NCBI GenBank assembly: GCA_023423045.1
Contig: JAFAGA010000010.1
Location: 1 to 64,000, forward strand
Direction: 5' to 3'
DNA: 64,000 nt
DNA from: Bacillota bacterium
Lineage (GTDB): Bacteria; Bacillota; Clostridia; Lachnospirales; Lachnospiraceae
Each line of letters opens with the position of its first letter. The first letter of the stretch is position 1. The translations under genes and the position numbers were made by a program. Shown one piece after another: positions 18,823-28,200 of this stretch. The notes under the pieces were generated by a model. It made no database searches. It saw nothing but the letters and a program-made list of their open reading frames with translations, and was not told where the DNA came from.

Positions 18823-18851
18823 TTGATATTTGCAAACAGGTATGCTAGACT
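18823..18851 (+). promoter_or_regulatory. Promoter, near-identical to the one before the MATE gene
   Basis: TTGATA (18823-18828), 17-bp spacer containing TTTGCAAACAGG, TAGACT (18846-18851). The same block with one change in the spacer is found at 23464-23492. The start codon follows 42 bp downstream. Confidence 0.6.
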
Positions 18852-18892
18852 ATTTTATGATTTTAAATAAAATTGTTAAGGGGGAAATGATT

Positions 18893-19711
18893 ATGTTAAA
18901 GAGGGCATTGCTGTTATTAAAAAGAAATCCTGTGATTATATTGATTTATGCGGGATATATGCTTCTGAGCCTTTTGCTGATGCTGCTGCTATATCCAAAA
19001 AACATTCAGCAGTTCATGTTTGATACACAAGGGATGTTCAGTATGTCTGCATATCTGTCAGGGTTGGGAAAATTATTTCTGGCAGTGATACTGATTTTTC
19101 TGTCAGGCCTGTTCTTTTTATCCGGTTTCGGAAACTTGGTAAGGGAAGCAGTGTTCAGCGGACGGACCTCAGGTGCTGCTTTCTTGGCAGGAATCCGGCT
19201 TTATTTTGTCAGGATATTGCTGATGATGCTGCTGATGATTGGCTTTGCATTTGGAGCTTCTCTGCTCATCGGGATTATCACGGTTCCCATAACCGTGATG
19301 ACTATGATGAGCGGTACAAGTTCGGTGTATTTTACAACCATGTTAATTATGGGAATTACCCTGTTATTGCTGTTAATACCGCTTCCCTTTCTTATCCTCT
19401 GGATTCCTGCGATCTTCCTGGAGGATACGGGAGTGATTCAGGGCTTGAAGGCCGGAGCCAGGGCAGGAAGCAAAAATTATTGGAGGCTGGCGCTTTCCGT
19501 TCTACTGCTTTATCTTCCGATGGTAATCTATACGGTATTTAACTATGATGCAATGTCCGGGGGCAGGCTTCTGACGGTGGGATACATAGCTCTCCTGCTC
19601 GTATCCTCGGTAATGTCCCTGATCTTTACATCATATATTTTTATGGTTTATCATTATTATAAAATAAATATCATAACGACAGAAGCTTCCCCCAGAACGA
19701 ACAATGATTAA
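18893..19711 (+). CDS. Six-pass integral membrane protein, unknown function
   Basis: A 272-aa very hydrophobic protein from ATG 18893, which has AAGGGGG 8 nt upstream; the upstream in-frame ATG at 18830 lies inside the promoter. By eye there are six membrane segments (for example IILIYAGYMLLSLLLMLLLY and VALLYLPMVIYTVF-like stretches) and the last loop has LEDTGVIQGLKAGARAGSKN, an amphipathic motif shared with DUF975 and glycerophosphodiesterase membrane-domain proteins. No catalytic residues are visible. The next gene, a DUF975-type protein, lies 142 bp downstream with its own promoter and carries a similar EAIRQSKAMM motif, so the two may be functionally related. Confidence 0.75.
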   Translation: MLKRALLLLKRNPVIILIYAGYMLLSLLLMLLLYPKNIQQFMFDTQGMFSMSAYLSGLGKLFLAVILIFLSGLFFLSGFGNLVREAVFSGRTSGAAFLAGIRLYFVRILLMMLLMIGFAFGASLLIGIITVPITVMTMMSGTSSVYFTTMLIMGITLLLLLIPLPFLILWIPAIFLEDTGVIQGLKAGARAGSKNYWRLALSVLLLYLPMVIYTVFNYDAMSGGRLLTVGYIALLLVSSVMSLIFTSYIFMVYHYYKINIITTEASPRTNND

Positions 19712-19747
19712 AGCTTGATTAAAAGGATTAGAATCAGGATTATCTTA

Positions 19748-19776
19748 TTGAAATCGAAACGATAAATTGATATTAT
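19748..19776 (+). promoter_or_regulatory. Candidate sigma-A promoter for the DUF975 gene
   Basis: TTGAAA (19748-19753), 17-bp spacer, TATTAT (19771-19776). The start codon is 78 bp further on and preceded by GGGAGGT. Confidence 0.55.
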
Positions 19777-19853
19777 AAATTATCGAAAGCAGAATGTCTG
19801 TTCCAGGAATTTTGAACACGATATCTGCTAATATATGATAGGGAGGTAATTCA

Positions 19854-20570
19854 ATGTTATACGCAGAGGATTTTCGCAGAATTGCCCGGGAAGCGCTTCA
19901 GGGGAAATGGGCGCTTGCGGTTGGAACAGGATTTATCGCCATGCTGCTGGGAGCAGAAGCCGGCGGAGGCTCCGGTGGCGGTAATGCCGGCAGCCGCAAC
20001 TCAGATGGAATATGGAACGAGGTCAATGAGCTGACGTCCACGGGATTTGGAAGAGCAATGTTGGCTGGGATTGCCGGTGTTTTTGTTATTCTTATGATAT
20101 GGGCGCTGGTCACTTTTATTATTGGCGGTGCAGTTGAATTGGGATATTGCCGCTTCAATAAGAATCTCATTAGGGGAACAAATCCTCAATTTTCAGATTT
20201 ATTTTCCCGTTTTAACTTATTTGGCAAGGCCTTCGGACTTCGCCTGGTAACAAGTATTTTTATTATCCTATGGACCCTGCTGTTTATCGTACCCGGAATT
20301 ATAGCTGCATACCGGTATTCCATGGCATTTTATATTATGGATGATGATCCGTCCATTGATATTATGGAAGCGATCAGGCAGTCCAAGGCCATGATGCAGG
20401 GTAATAAGGGGAGACTCTTCTGTCTGCACTTTAGTTTTATCGGTTGGATGATTCTTTCTGTTTTTACCTGCGGCATCGGCCTTCTGTGGCTGACACCATA
20501 TATGCATGCAGCAAATGCAGCCTTTTATCTGGAGGTATCAGGGCAGAGAATGCAACCGCAGCAATTTTAA
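19854..20570 (+). CDS. DUF975 family membrane protein
   Basis: A 238-aa protein. The N-terminal segment (REALQGKWALAVGTGFIAML) and the later SLIFIVPGIIAAYRYSMAFY-like and DIMEAIRQSKAMMQGNKGRL stretches are typical of DUF975 integral membrane proteins of Firmicutes. About four to five membrane segments are visible. A glycine-rich loop (EAGGGSGGGNAG) follows the first segment and is longer than usual. The function is not known. A GGGAGG site lies 7 nt before the ATG. It is followed by a very strong hairpin. Confidence 0.8.
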   Translation: MLYAEDFRRIAREALQGKWALAVGTGFIAMLLGAEAGGGSGGGNAGSRNSDGIWNEVNELTSTGFGRAMLAGIAGVFVILMIWALVTFIIGGAVELGYCRFNKNLIRGTNPQFSDLFSRFNLFGKAFGLRLVTSIFIILWTLLFIVPGIIAAYRYSMAFYIMDDDPSIDIMEAIRQSKAMMQGNKGRLFCLHFSFIGWMILSVFTCGIGLLWLTPYMHAANAAFYLEVSGQRMQPQQF

Positions 20571-20575
20571 ATAGC

Positions 20576-20628
20576 AAGACGTAGAAACAGCCTGCCATAG
20601 CAACCGGCAGGCTGTTTCTACGTCTTTT
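20576..20628. terminator. Strong bidirectional terminator hairpin
   Basis: AAGACGTAGAAACAGCCTGC and one more base pair perfectly with the mirror arm across a 9-nt loop (21 bp), followed by TTTT on the plus strand. It separates the DUF975 gene from the convergent surface-protein gene and may serve both. Confidence 0.9.
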
Positions 20629-20670
20629 ATAAGCACAAATGCTTATGATATACCGTTCTAAGAGGATTGC

Positions 20671-23310
20671 TTAATAATTCGCAAAGGCATTCAGGACAGG
20701 ATTGATAATGGATTGGTTTCCGCTTAGATCCGTAATACTGTTATTATCCACATAAATCAGCAGATAGGTTCCGTCATTTGGAATGGAAGATAGTGTAATC
20801 AAAACGGTGTCATCGGAGATTGTTACATCACTGCCTATGATATATCCGGTGGAACGCTCCCGTACCGTAACCGTCATGCTTCCTTTGATTTTCTCGCTGA
20901 ACTTCACCAGGATTCGGTTCTTTGCAGCTGCATCGTACTTTATACTCAATAACTCAGGATCTTTATTCTCCACCAGGTTAATATCGGTTGAATAACTGTC
21001 CATCTCAGAAGCTGCTCCGTTATACCCCTTAACTCCCGATACTGTTATTTTACGCTTACCGGTGGAGGTAATATTCCCTTTCCCGACAGTGAGGCGGATG
21101 GTTGCTCCGTTGGAGGTGTTGCGCAGCAGTTTGACCTCATCCGTCGTGACACCGGAGATAGAGTAATTATTCGGATCACTGGCGGTTGCAACATCCAGCT
21201 TATCGGCAAATTCAACATAGATAAAGGAATGATTTGCCTCGGACTGATAGATGGAATACGGCTCGGCCAACTTAATTCCTTCTCCAGCTGCACTGCTGTT
21301 TCTGACGGTAATCGTTTTGCTGTAGCTCAGGTTCTGGAATGCATCCACAACGAATCCTTCCGGCAATGTGAAGGTGTAATCTCCGTATAAGGTCATATTC
21401 TTAAGGAAGATCTCAATAACATTGTCCACCGCACTGGCCTGGGTGTATTCCAGGAAGCCCTGAATATTATCCCGCTGATTGGAGGTCATTGTATATCCCA
21501 GGGTACCTGAGCCTGACCAGGAGCTTAACTCTACCTTTTCGCTGAATGTCAGTGTCAGGATGTTCAAGCTGGGATCAAAGTCATAGGATAGCATCTGCGG
21601 CCTGACTTTTTCTGTAGTAAAATCTACTTTAAAATCATACATTCTTCTGGCATAAGTATCTTCAGGCAGGACATTGTAGCTGTCCCAGAATCCGACGGAT
21701 ACAGTTTGAATTCCGGTTAAGGAACGCTCATAGGAGGAGAGTTTATAATTCACCTGCCTGTTATTGTCTGCATCGACTTCTCCGGAATAGTAACCGCTGC
21801 CATTAACATATGCGTATCCGGGAGTTTTAATTGACCTGGTAAATGTGGCGGTAACCGTATTATAACCAGTCCGGATTACCGATATCGGTCTTGCCTGAGC
21901 CTTCTCGGATGTGTCTGTGCGAAGCACTACTGTAACACTGCCCCCCGGCAGCCGGTTGCCGGAAGTATCCGTAACCCCGGATATTGCTACGGAGAGAGTC
22001 TTATTATAGTCGCCGGAATTAATACCCGTTAAATCCACGTAAATGGATTTGCCATCCGCGCTGAAGGTGTAATTCATTTTATTATTTAAGTAACTGATGG
22101 TGCCTGCCGCAGCATTGGATGAGCCGGATAGAATTTTTGCGTCAGAGACGGTTAAGCCGCTGAAATCCATCTTTTCAGTAAATGTGATGATGTTGGTCAT
22201 GCCGTTATCATCAAGAACTGCTCCGGCCAGCCTGGGAGCGTCCGTATCCACAACCGTATTGTCTGTGTTCGTACCGCCCGAATTCGTGTTATCGTCATCC
22301 GGAATGTTCGTCTCATCTTCCGGTACCACAGCCGTATAGTTCAATTCAAAATAGTCCTGATAAACAGACACCCCTCCGCTTGTCAGGATCCCTTTCTCGA
22401 AGGTTATTCCGTAGCGCCCGTTAAAATAGTTGTCCGCTGTAATCGTCAATGTCTTCATATTGCTGGACATACTTCCCCTCAGGATCCCGGGATCCTTCGC
22501 CTCACCGCCGGAGGCATCTAACCGGCTGATTCTGACATTACCGGATAAGGTACCATTGGAATTGATTATGGTGGAGGATTGAATGGCTGTTCCGAATTCA
22601 ACTTTTATCTGCTTCGAGTTAATGATATTGGCGGAAAGAACCTCGGCGGCAGAACCAACTACCTCGATAATAATCGCATCCTTGATATAACTTTTTTGTG
22701 CTGACTTGGCGGTGGCTTCCCTGGCTGCCGTGGCAACCAGCACGATTTTCCCGCTTCGCAGGGCGGTTACTTTTCCGTTGGTGTTATTATCAATTCGAAC
22801 CGCATTGGGGGTGGCATCATCACTGGAAGCGTCCAGTGACCAGAAGGTTTTATCCGTGGAATTGGACGGTGAGAGCGTTCGGTTAAAATCATAGCTATCT
22901 CCAACTCTCATAATATGGGCACCGTTCTTCTCGCTTACATTATTGATTTTAATCTCCTGCGCCGGAATGAATACGGTGACATCGCAGTACAGATATTTTT
23001 TCTTGCCCGACGAATAGGTGATGGTACATTCTATTTCGGCAGTCCCCTTATTCACTGCGGTTATAAGTCCGTTGCTGGACACCTTGGCAACTTTTTTGTT
23101 GGAGGAGGACCATTGATACTTGCTTTTTGCTTTCTTGTTCAAAACCTTCAGCTGATATTCCTCTCCGATCCCTTGAAGTTCAATCTTCTTTTCCTTAAAG
23201 GAAGGAGATGCAGCCGCAGCTGTTTTTGTTGTGCCGCTCCAAAGCATCGGTAATAGGATGCCGAGTATCAAAAAAAGCCTTCCTATCCATCGACTTGTTG
23301 TTCGCCTCAT
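20671..23310 (-). CDS. Large secreted Big_2/Big_5 (SbsA-like) surface protein
   Basis: An 879-aa exported protein from the ATG at 23310, which has GGGAGG 9 nt upstream; the codon at 23334 would add eight residues. The signal peptide core is LFLILGILLPMLW. A Big_2 domain (WSSSNKKVAKVSSNGLITAV, then GTAEIECTI) is followed by a second Ig-like unit. Then come repeated SwmB/Big_5-like units recognisable by I-x-V-x-F-S-E-K-type strands (NIITFTEKMDFSG, LTLTFSEKVELSS, ILVKFSEKIKGSM). An acidic linker (VPEDETNIPDDDNTNSGG) divides the halves. There is no LPxTG or SLH anchor. Likely a wall-associated structural or adhesive protein; its activity is unknown. It has its own promoter and is divergent from the MATE gene. 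Confidence 0.85.
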   Translation of the reverse strand: MRRTTSRWIGRLFLILGILLPMLWSGTTKTAAAASPSFKEKKIELQGIGEEYQLKVLNKKAKSKYQWSSSNKKVAKVSSNGLITAVNKGTAEIECTITYSSGKKKYLYCDVTVFIPAQEIKINNVSEKNGAHIMRVGDSYDFNRTLSPSNSTDKTFWSLDASSDDATPNAVRIDNNTNGKVTALRSGKIVLVATAAREATAKSAQKSYIKDAIIIEVVGSAAEVLSANIINSKQIKVEFGTAIQSSTIINSNGTLSGNVRISRLDASGGEAKDPGILRGSMSSNMKTLTITADNYFNGRYGITFEKGILTSGGVSVYQDYFELNYTAVVPEDETNIPDDDNTNSGGTNTDNTVVDTDAPRLAGAVLDDNGMTNIITFTEKMDFSGLTVSDAKILSGSSNAAAGTISYLNNKMNYTFSADGKSIYVDLTGINSGDYNKTLSVAISGVTDTSGNRLPGGSVTVVLRTDTSEKAQARPISVIRTGYNTVTATFTRSIKTPGYAYVNGSGYYSGEVDADNNRQVNYKLSSYERSLTGIQTVSVGFWDSYNVLPEDTYARRMYDFKVDFTTEKVRPQMLSYDFDPSLNILTLTFSEKVELSSWSGSGTLGYTMTSNQRDNIQGFLEYTQASAVDNVIEIFLKNMTLYGDYTFTLPEGFVVDAFQNLSYSKTITVRNSSAAGEGIKLAEPYSIYQSEANHSFIYVEFADKLDVATASDPNNYSISGVTTDEVKLLRNTSNGATIRLTVGKGNITSTGKRKITVSGVKGYNGAASEMDSYSTDINLVENKDPELLSIKYDAAAKNRILVKFSEKIKGSMTVTVRERSTGYIIGSDVTISDDTVLITLSSIPNDGTYLLIYVDNNSITDLSGNQSIINPVLNAFANY

Positions 23311-23365
23311 TATACTAAACCTCCCTGTTATCATAAGAATATAATAGCGTACTTTTTATTACCTA

Positions 23366-23394
23366 TTTATAGCATAACATATTATCATTGTCAA
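23366..23394 (-). promoter_or_regulatory. Sigma-A promoter of the 879-aa surface protein
   Basis: On the minus strand: TTGACA (complement of 23389-23394; the last base of the box is read through 23389), exact 17-bp spacer, TATAAA (complement of 23366-23371). Near-consensus; leader of about 50 nt. Confidence 0.7.
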
Positions 23395-23463
23395 AATAAT
23401 GGCAACTTTGCAAATTCTTACCGTAAATATTACCTATAAAGAGAGCAGGGAGGATTCCGCGTG

Positions 23464-23492
23464 TTGATATTTGCAAACAGGTGTGCTAGACT
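23464..23492 (+). promoter_or_regulatory. Promoter upstream of the MATE gene, twin of 18823
   Basis: TTGATA (23464-23469), 17-bp spacer with TTTGCAAACAGG, TAGACT (23487-23492). It leaves an unusually long leader of about 195 nt that contains the hairpins at 23552-23623. Confidence 0.6.
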
Positions 23493-23551
23493 GATTTATA
23501 TTTTTAGATATAGCTTAAATGCGAACGCAAGATGTGCGCTGCGCATATTTT

Positions 23552-23623
23552 CGGATACAATAGATTGCCATTGCATGCATGCTTGCGTGGCAATCTATTG
23601 TGTTCGAAAAGCACCTCCGGTGC
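23552..23623 (+). other. Structured leader of the MATE gene
   Basis: A 19-bp helix (17 exact pairs plus two that are wobble in RNA) is formed by CGGATACAATAGATTGCCA (23552-23570) and the arm at 23588-23606, with a 17-nt loop containing GCATGCATGC. A second hairpin GCACC-TCC-GGTGC follows at 23611-23623. No U-run follows, so it is not a simple terminator. It matches no riboswitch consensus I know. Confidence 0.55.
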
Positions 23624-23690
23624 CTTGACGCTTTAATTATCATATATAAAATAAGTTTCAGACCATAATATCACATTAAGAGGCGATGAG

Positions 23691-25016
23691 ATGTTTACAC
23701 GAAAAGAATTGATGAAGCTAATTATACCGCTAATCATTGAGCAAATACTTGCAATTACGGTTGGAATGGCAGCAGGTATGATGGTGGCGAGGGCAGGAGA
23801 GGCGGCTGTATCCGGCGTATCTCTGGTGGATAGTATTAATGTGTTATTGATTGGTTTATTTGGAGCGCTGGCGACCGGGGGAGCCGTAGTATCGGCGCAG
23901 TTTCTGGGGCAGGAGAAGAAGGAATCCGCCTGCATCGCGGGTGAACAGTTGATCGCGGCAATTCTCGCCCTCTCTTTAATTGTTATGGCCATAGCATTGC
24001 TCTTCGGAAGAGTTACCCTGACCCTGCTGTTTGGAGATGTGGATGCGGATGTAATGAACAATGCGAGGATCTACTTTTTCTATTCTTCAATATCCTTCCC
24101 TTTTATTGCGGTATACAGTGCTTGTGCCGCTTTGTTCCGGGCCATGGGGAATTCTAAGATATCTATGATGGTTTCTCTTCTCATGAATATTATAAATATC
24201 ACAAGCAATGCAATCCTGATATTTATTCTGAATATGGGGGTTGCAGGAGCGGCAGTGTCTACCCTGGTGTCCCGAATGGTGGCAGCAGTGGTCATGTTTC
24301 TTCTGCTGATGAACCGGAAGCAGATGATTCATATCAGGGATCCCAGAAAATTTCAGATCAATATTGGAATGATTAAAAAGATTCTTTCGATTGGTGTTCC
24401 CAATGGGTTGGAAAACAGTGCATTCCAAATAGGAAAGATTATCGTTCAGAGAATCGTTGCAGGTCTGGGGACATCCGCCATCACTGCCAATGCCATCGCC
24501 GGCTCTATCTGCGGCTTGGGAGTATTGCCGGGCTCGGCAATCGGGCTTGCCTTGATTACGGTTGTGGGAAGATGTGTCGGTGCCCGGGATTATCCGGCGG
24601 TGAAGCGGTATACTTTTCGGTTAATGAGGTTTGCGTACATAGCGGTTGCAATATTTAATCTTGCTATCATATTCGCATTGCCGGCTATTATAAAAATGTA
24701 CAGCATATCGGAGCAGACCGGGGCGCTTGCAACAAATCTGATGATTTACCACTGTATTTTGTCCACCTTAATCTGGCCTCTTTCCTTTGCTCTTCCCAAT
24801 GCTCTCAGAGCGGCAAACGATGTGAGGTTTACCATGTGGATATCAATGATTTCCATGTGGGTGTGGAGAATTGGTTTCAGTTATGTTTTGGCAATCACCT
24901 TTGGAATGGGTCTTTTGGGTATCTGGGTCGCGATGACGATTGATTGGTTGTTCCGTTCGGTATTCTTTGTAATTCGATTTTTAAAGGGGAAATATAGGAA
25001 TATGTCAGTCATCTAA
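23691..25016 (+). CDS. MATE family multidrug/toxin efflux transporter
   Basis: A 441-aa transporter with twelve predicted membrane segments in two homologous halves, the normal MATE size. Family features include the N-terminal MKLIIPLIIEQILAITVGMA, SGVSLVDSINVLLIGLFGAL with ATGGAVVSAQFLGQ, and in the second half GVPNGLENSAFQIGK and NAIAGSICGLGVLPGSAIG. MATE proteins export cationic drugs or metabolites using Na+ or H+ gradients; the substrate here is unknown. The ATG at 23691 has a GAGGCGATGAG site. It is monocistronic with a long structured leader, which suggests attenuation or ligand control (inference). Confidence 0.93.
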   Translation: MFTRKELMKLIIPLIIEQILAITVGMAAGMMVARAGEAAVSGVSLVDSINVLLIGLFGALATGGAVVSAQFLGQEKKESACIAGEQLIAAILALSLIVMAIALLFGRVTLTLLFGDVDADVMNNARIYFFYSSISFPFIAVYSACAALFRAMGNSKISMMVSLLMNIINITSNAILIFILNMGVAGAAVSTLVSRMVAAVVMFLLLMNRKQMIHIRDPRKFQINIGMIKKILSIGVPNGLENSAFQIGKIIVQRIVAGLGTSAITANAIAGSICGLGVLPGSAIGLALITVVGRCVGARDYPAVKRYTFRLMRFAYIAVAIFNLAIIFALPAIIKMYSISEQTGALATNLMIYHCILSTLIWPLSFALPNALRAANDVRFTMWISMISMWVWRIGFSYVLAITFGMGLLGIWVAMTIDWLFRSVFFVIRFLKGKYRNMSVI

Positions 25017-25207
25017 GAAAAGAGGATAAGGAGGGCAGAAGCTGGTATTTGTCATTTAGGAAGAATGGGCTACTTTGGTACTCTGTTCAAATTATAATGT
25101 GACACAAAAATGCCAAATATTACATATAAAATAAAAAATAATGGAACTAATAAATATAGATTTGCAATCCGATATACTGATTAAGATGTGGTTTAGGAGG
25201 TTATCAA

Positions 25208-28200
25208 ATGGGTACGATAAAAAAGGTGGGTATCCCCTTTGTTTTTGGCTTTTTCTTTCTGTTGATTTTCTTGTGGGTTCGGCCGGAGCAGGCATTTGCG
25301 TCATCTCAGCCTAAATTTGATTTTCGTATCGGAGGAAAAACGGTTAAGGATGGCGATACGGTTGAATTAAAGAGCAAAACGACACCCATTAGTGTCAATG
25401 CAGCAGACTGGACGAAAGACTATTCGGTAGAGTGGACATCTTCGACAGAGAAGGTAGCGAAGCTGGCATTTCCCAATGGAGGAAATCAGCTGGGGACCTT
25501 GGAACGAACCGGACCGGGCTATTCTACGGTAGAGGCGCGAATTACCTCTGACGGATATACTCTGGTATTAAACTGTATTATAAAAGTTGATCTTGTAGTT
25601 GACTGGAGTAACACGAAATATGTTACGGCAGCAACGACGGAGGATAGAGTAGTTCAGCTGAAGAATATCGACGAAAAGCAAAAAATATATATGAAATATG
25701 CGGATGATACCGCCACTGGGGTGAGCGGCGGCGCTATTACTGCCGGAATAGAATTTGAAAGCAGTGATGACAAGGTGGTTGAAGTGGATCCGGAATCCGG
25801 TGAGCTTACGGCAAAGGGAGGAGGAAGTGCTGATATAACCGTTAGGAGCACTACCTTTTCCGGTTCGGATAAGCCTATGACAGCGACGGTCAGGGTGGTT
25901 GTGGCACCGACCTTTAAGATGACCTGGGATAATGGCAGCGAGACCATTACGGCGAATTCCTGGTATAAAAAGGGTGAAGGAACCGCTGTGAAGGAAGTTC
26001 CTTCGAATTTTGTGATAAACTCCAACGCAGCGATTGCCGAAAAGCTGAAATGGGAGGTTTATGACTGCAGCGGAACCGGTGACCCTAAGAAGCTGGCAGC
26101 AGATTCGGCAAAGCTAAAATATTCGGTCAGTGATATCAGCGGAAATGTTACCTTTACCAATGTGAAGGCAGGTACCTATGAGATATGGGCTTTTGCGGGA
26201 AAGGATTATAAGGAAGGGCATAATGTTATATATGCTTACATGAAAATTGTTGTTCCGATTAGAATGGTAGATACAAGCCTTGTGATGCAGGTAGGAGACA
26301 GCTATAACGTATTTGATAACTCAAATATACCCATTGCCAAGACCTTTACATACAGTTCCAGTGATCCCAATGTCGTAAGTGTTTCGGAAACGGGAATTTT
26401 GAAAGCAAAGATAAGAGGAACAGCGGTAATCACCTGTACTCTGGATCCCAATTGGAGACTTTATACCGAAACTGATGTAGATGAATTTAAAATTACTGTG
26501 AGAGTAATTGACGGGATATCTCTTAATATTACCAATGCCAAGATTTATGTGGGGGGAACTCTGCAATTGGTTGCCGACGTCACGGATAAGACACAGGCAA
26601 CTTGGTCCTCTAATAATGAGAAGGTTGCCACGGTTAAGGATGGACTTGTCACTGCAAAGGCGGAAGGAGATGTAGAGATTACCGCCAGTGTGACAATTGG
26701 CGGGGTGATTAAGACTGCCATCTGTAAAATCAGGGTTGAGAAGACGGTAACTGAAATTGTTCTGGATCCGTCGTCGAAGACCATAGCAATAGGAGAAAAT
26801 CTCTACCTGGGAGCAAAGATAACACCGAAGGATTTGACGGTTAATCTGATATGGAGATCCTCTGACGAAAAGGTTGTTAAAATAGAAGAAACCACTCCAA
26901 AAACAGCTTGGGTTAAGGGGGTATCCGGCGGAACTGCGGTAATCTCCGCGATTAATGAGGATAACGTAGTTGTGGGCTATTGTCACGTAAGTGTCAGACA
27001 GCCGGTTACCAGTATTGTATTATCTGAAACCAAGGTCATAGCAGATCTGAAATCTACCAGGCTGCAGCTTCGAGCCATGGTGTATCCTGAGAATGCGTTG
27101 AATAAAAAAGTGAACTGGAGCTCCAGTGATCCCGATAAAGCAACAGTAGACCAGAATGGTCTTGTAACAATTAAAAAGCCGGGAACAGTATCCATCATCG
27201 CCACCTCGGATGATAGCCCTAAAATTACAGCTATATGTAATATTGATATCCAGATTCCGGTAAACACCATTTCCCTGGATAGCACGGAGAAAATCATGTA
27301 CGTCGGAGATACCGCAAGATTGTCCTATACCATGAGTCCTGCGGATGCCAGCACCAACGGCGTAATCTGGACTTCCACAAATCCTAAGGTTGCAACGGTC
27401 AACGGTACGGGCCTGGTTACTGCAAAGACTCCCGGAACTGCGGTTATTATATTGAAGTCTGAGGATGGTGGTTATACTTCTTATTGTAATATCATTGTAA
27501 AACGTGAGGCTTCAGGAATCAAACTGGATGCATCGGCGCTAAATCTGAAGGCGGGAGAAGTATACGCGTTAAAGGCGACTTTGACACCTGCCGACAGCAC
27601 GGATGCAAAGATTACCTGGGAATCCAGCGACACCAAGGTTGCAACGGTGGATGCCAACGGTAAGGTTACCGCGAAAGCGACAGGTTCTACAATAATTATG
27701 GCAAAACTGGCCACAGGAGCCACCGTATACTGCAGGGTGAATGTAACAACACCGGTAAGCGGCCTGGTAATCAATTTTACAGAGAAAACGATCTATAAGG
27801 GTGAGAAATTCAAGCTTAAGGTATCAGTTACACCCAGCAATGCAACGCTGCTGGATGTAATCTGGACCAGTTCAAATACCAAGATTGCAACGGTGGATGA
27901 GAGCGGTGAAGTGACGGCGATTACCGGAGGCACCGTAATTATCACTTGTAAGACAAAGGAGGGCGGTTATACCGCCAACTGTGTATTGACCGTGCTGGAA
28001 GGAGTAACGAATATCACCCTGAATCACCAGACATACTATCTGGGAGTGGACAAGTCGGTGATGCTGGTCGCTACAGTATCCTCCCCGTCCGCTACCAATC
28101 AGGAGATAAAGTGGTCCACCAGCAATTCGAGTATTGCAACAGTTAGTCAGAAAGGTAAGGTAACAGGAAAGAAGCTGGGCAGTGTTACCATTACAGCTAC

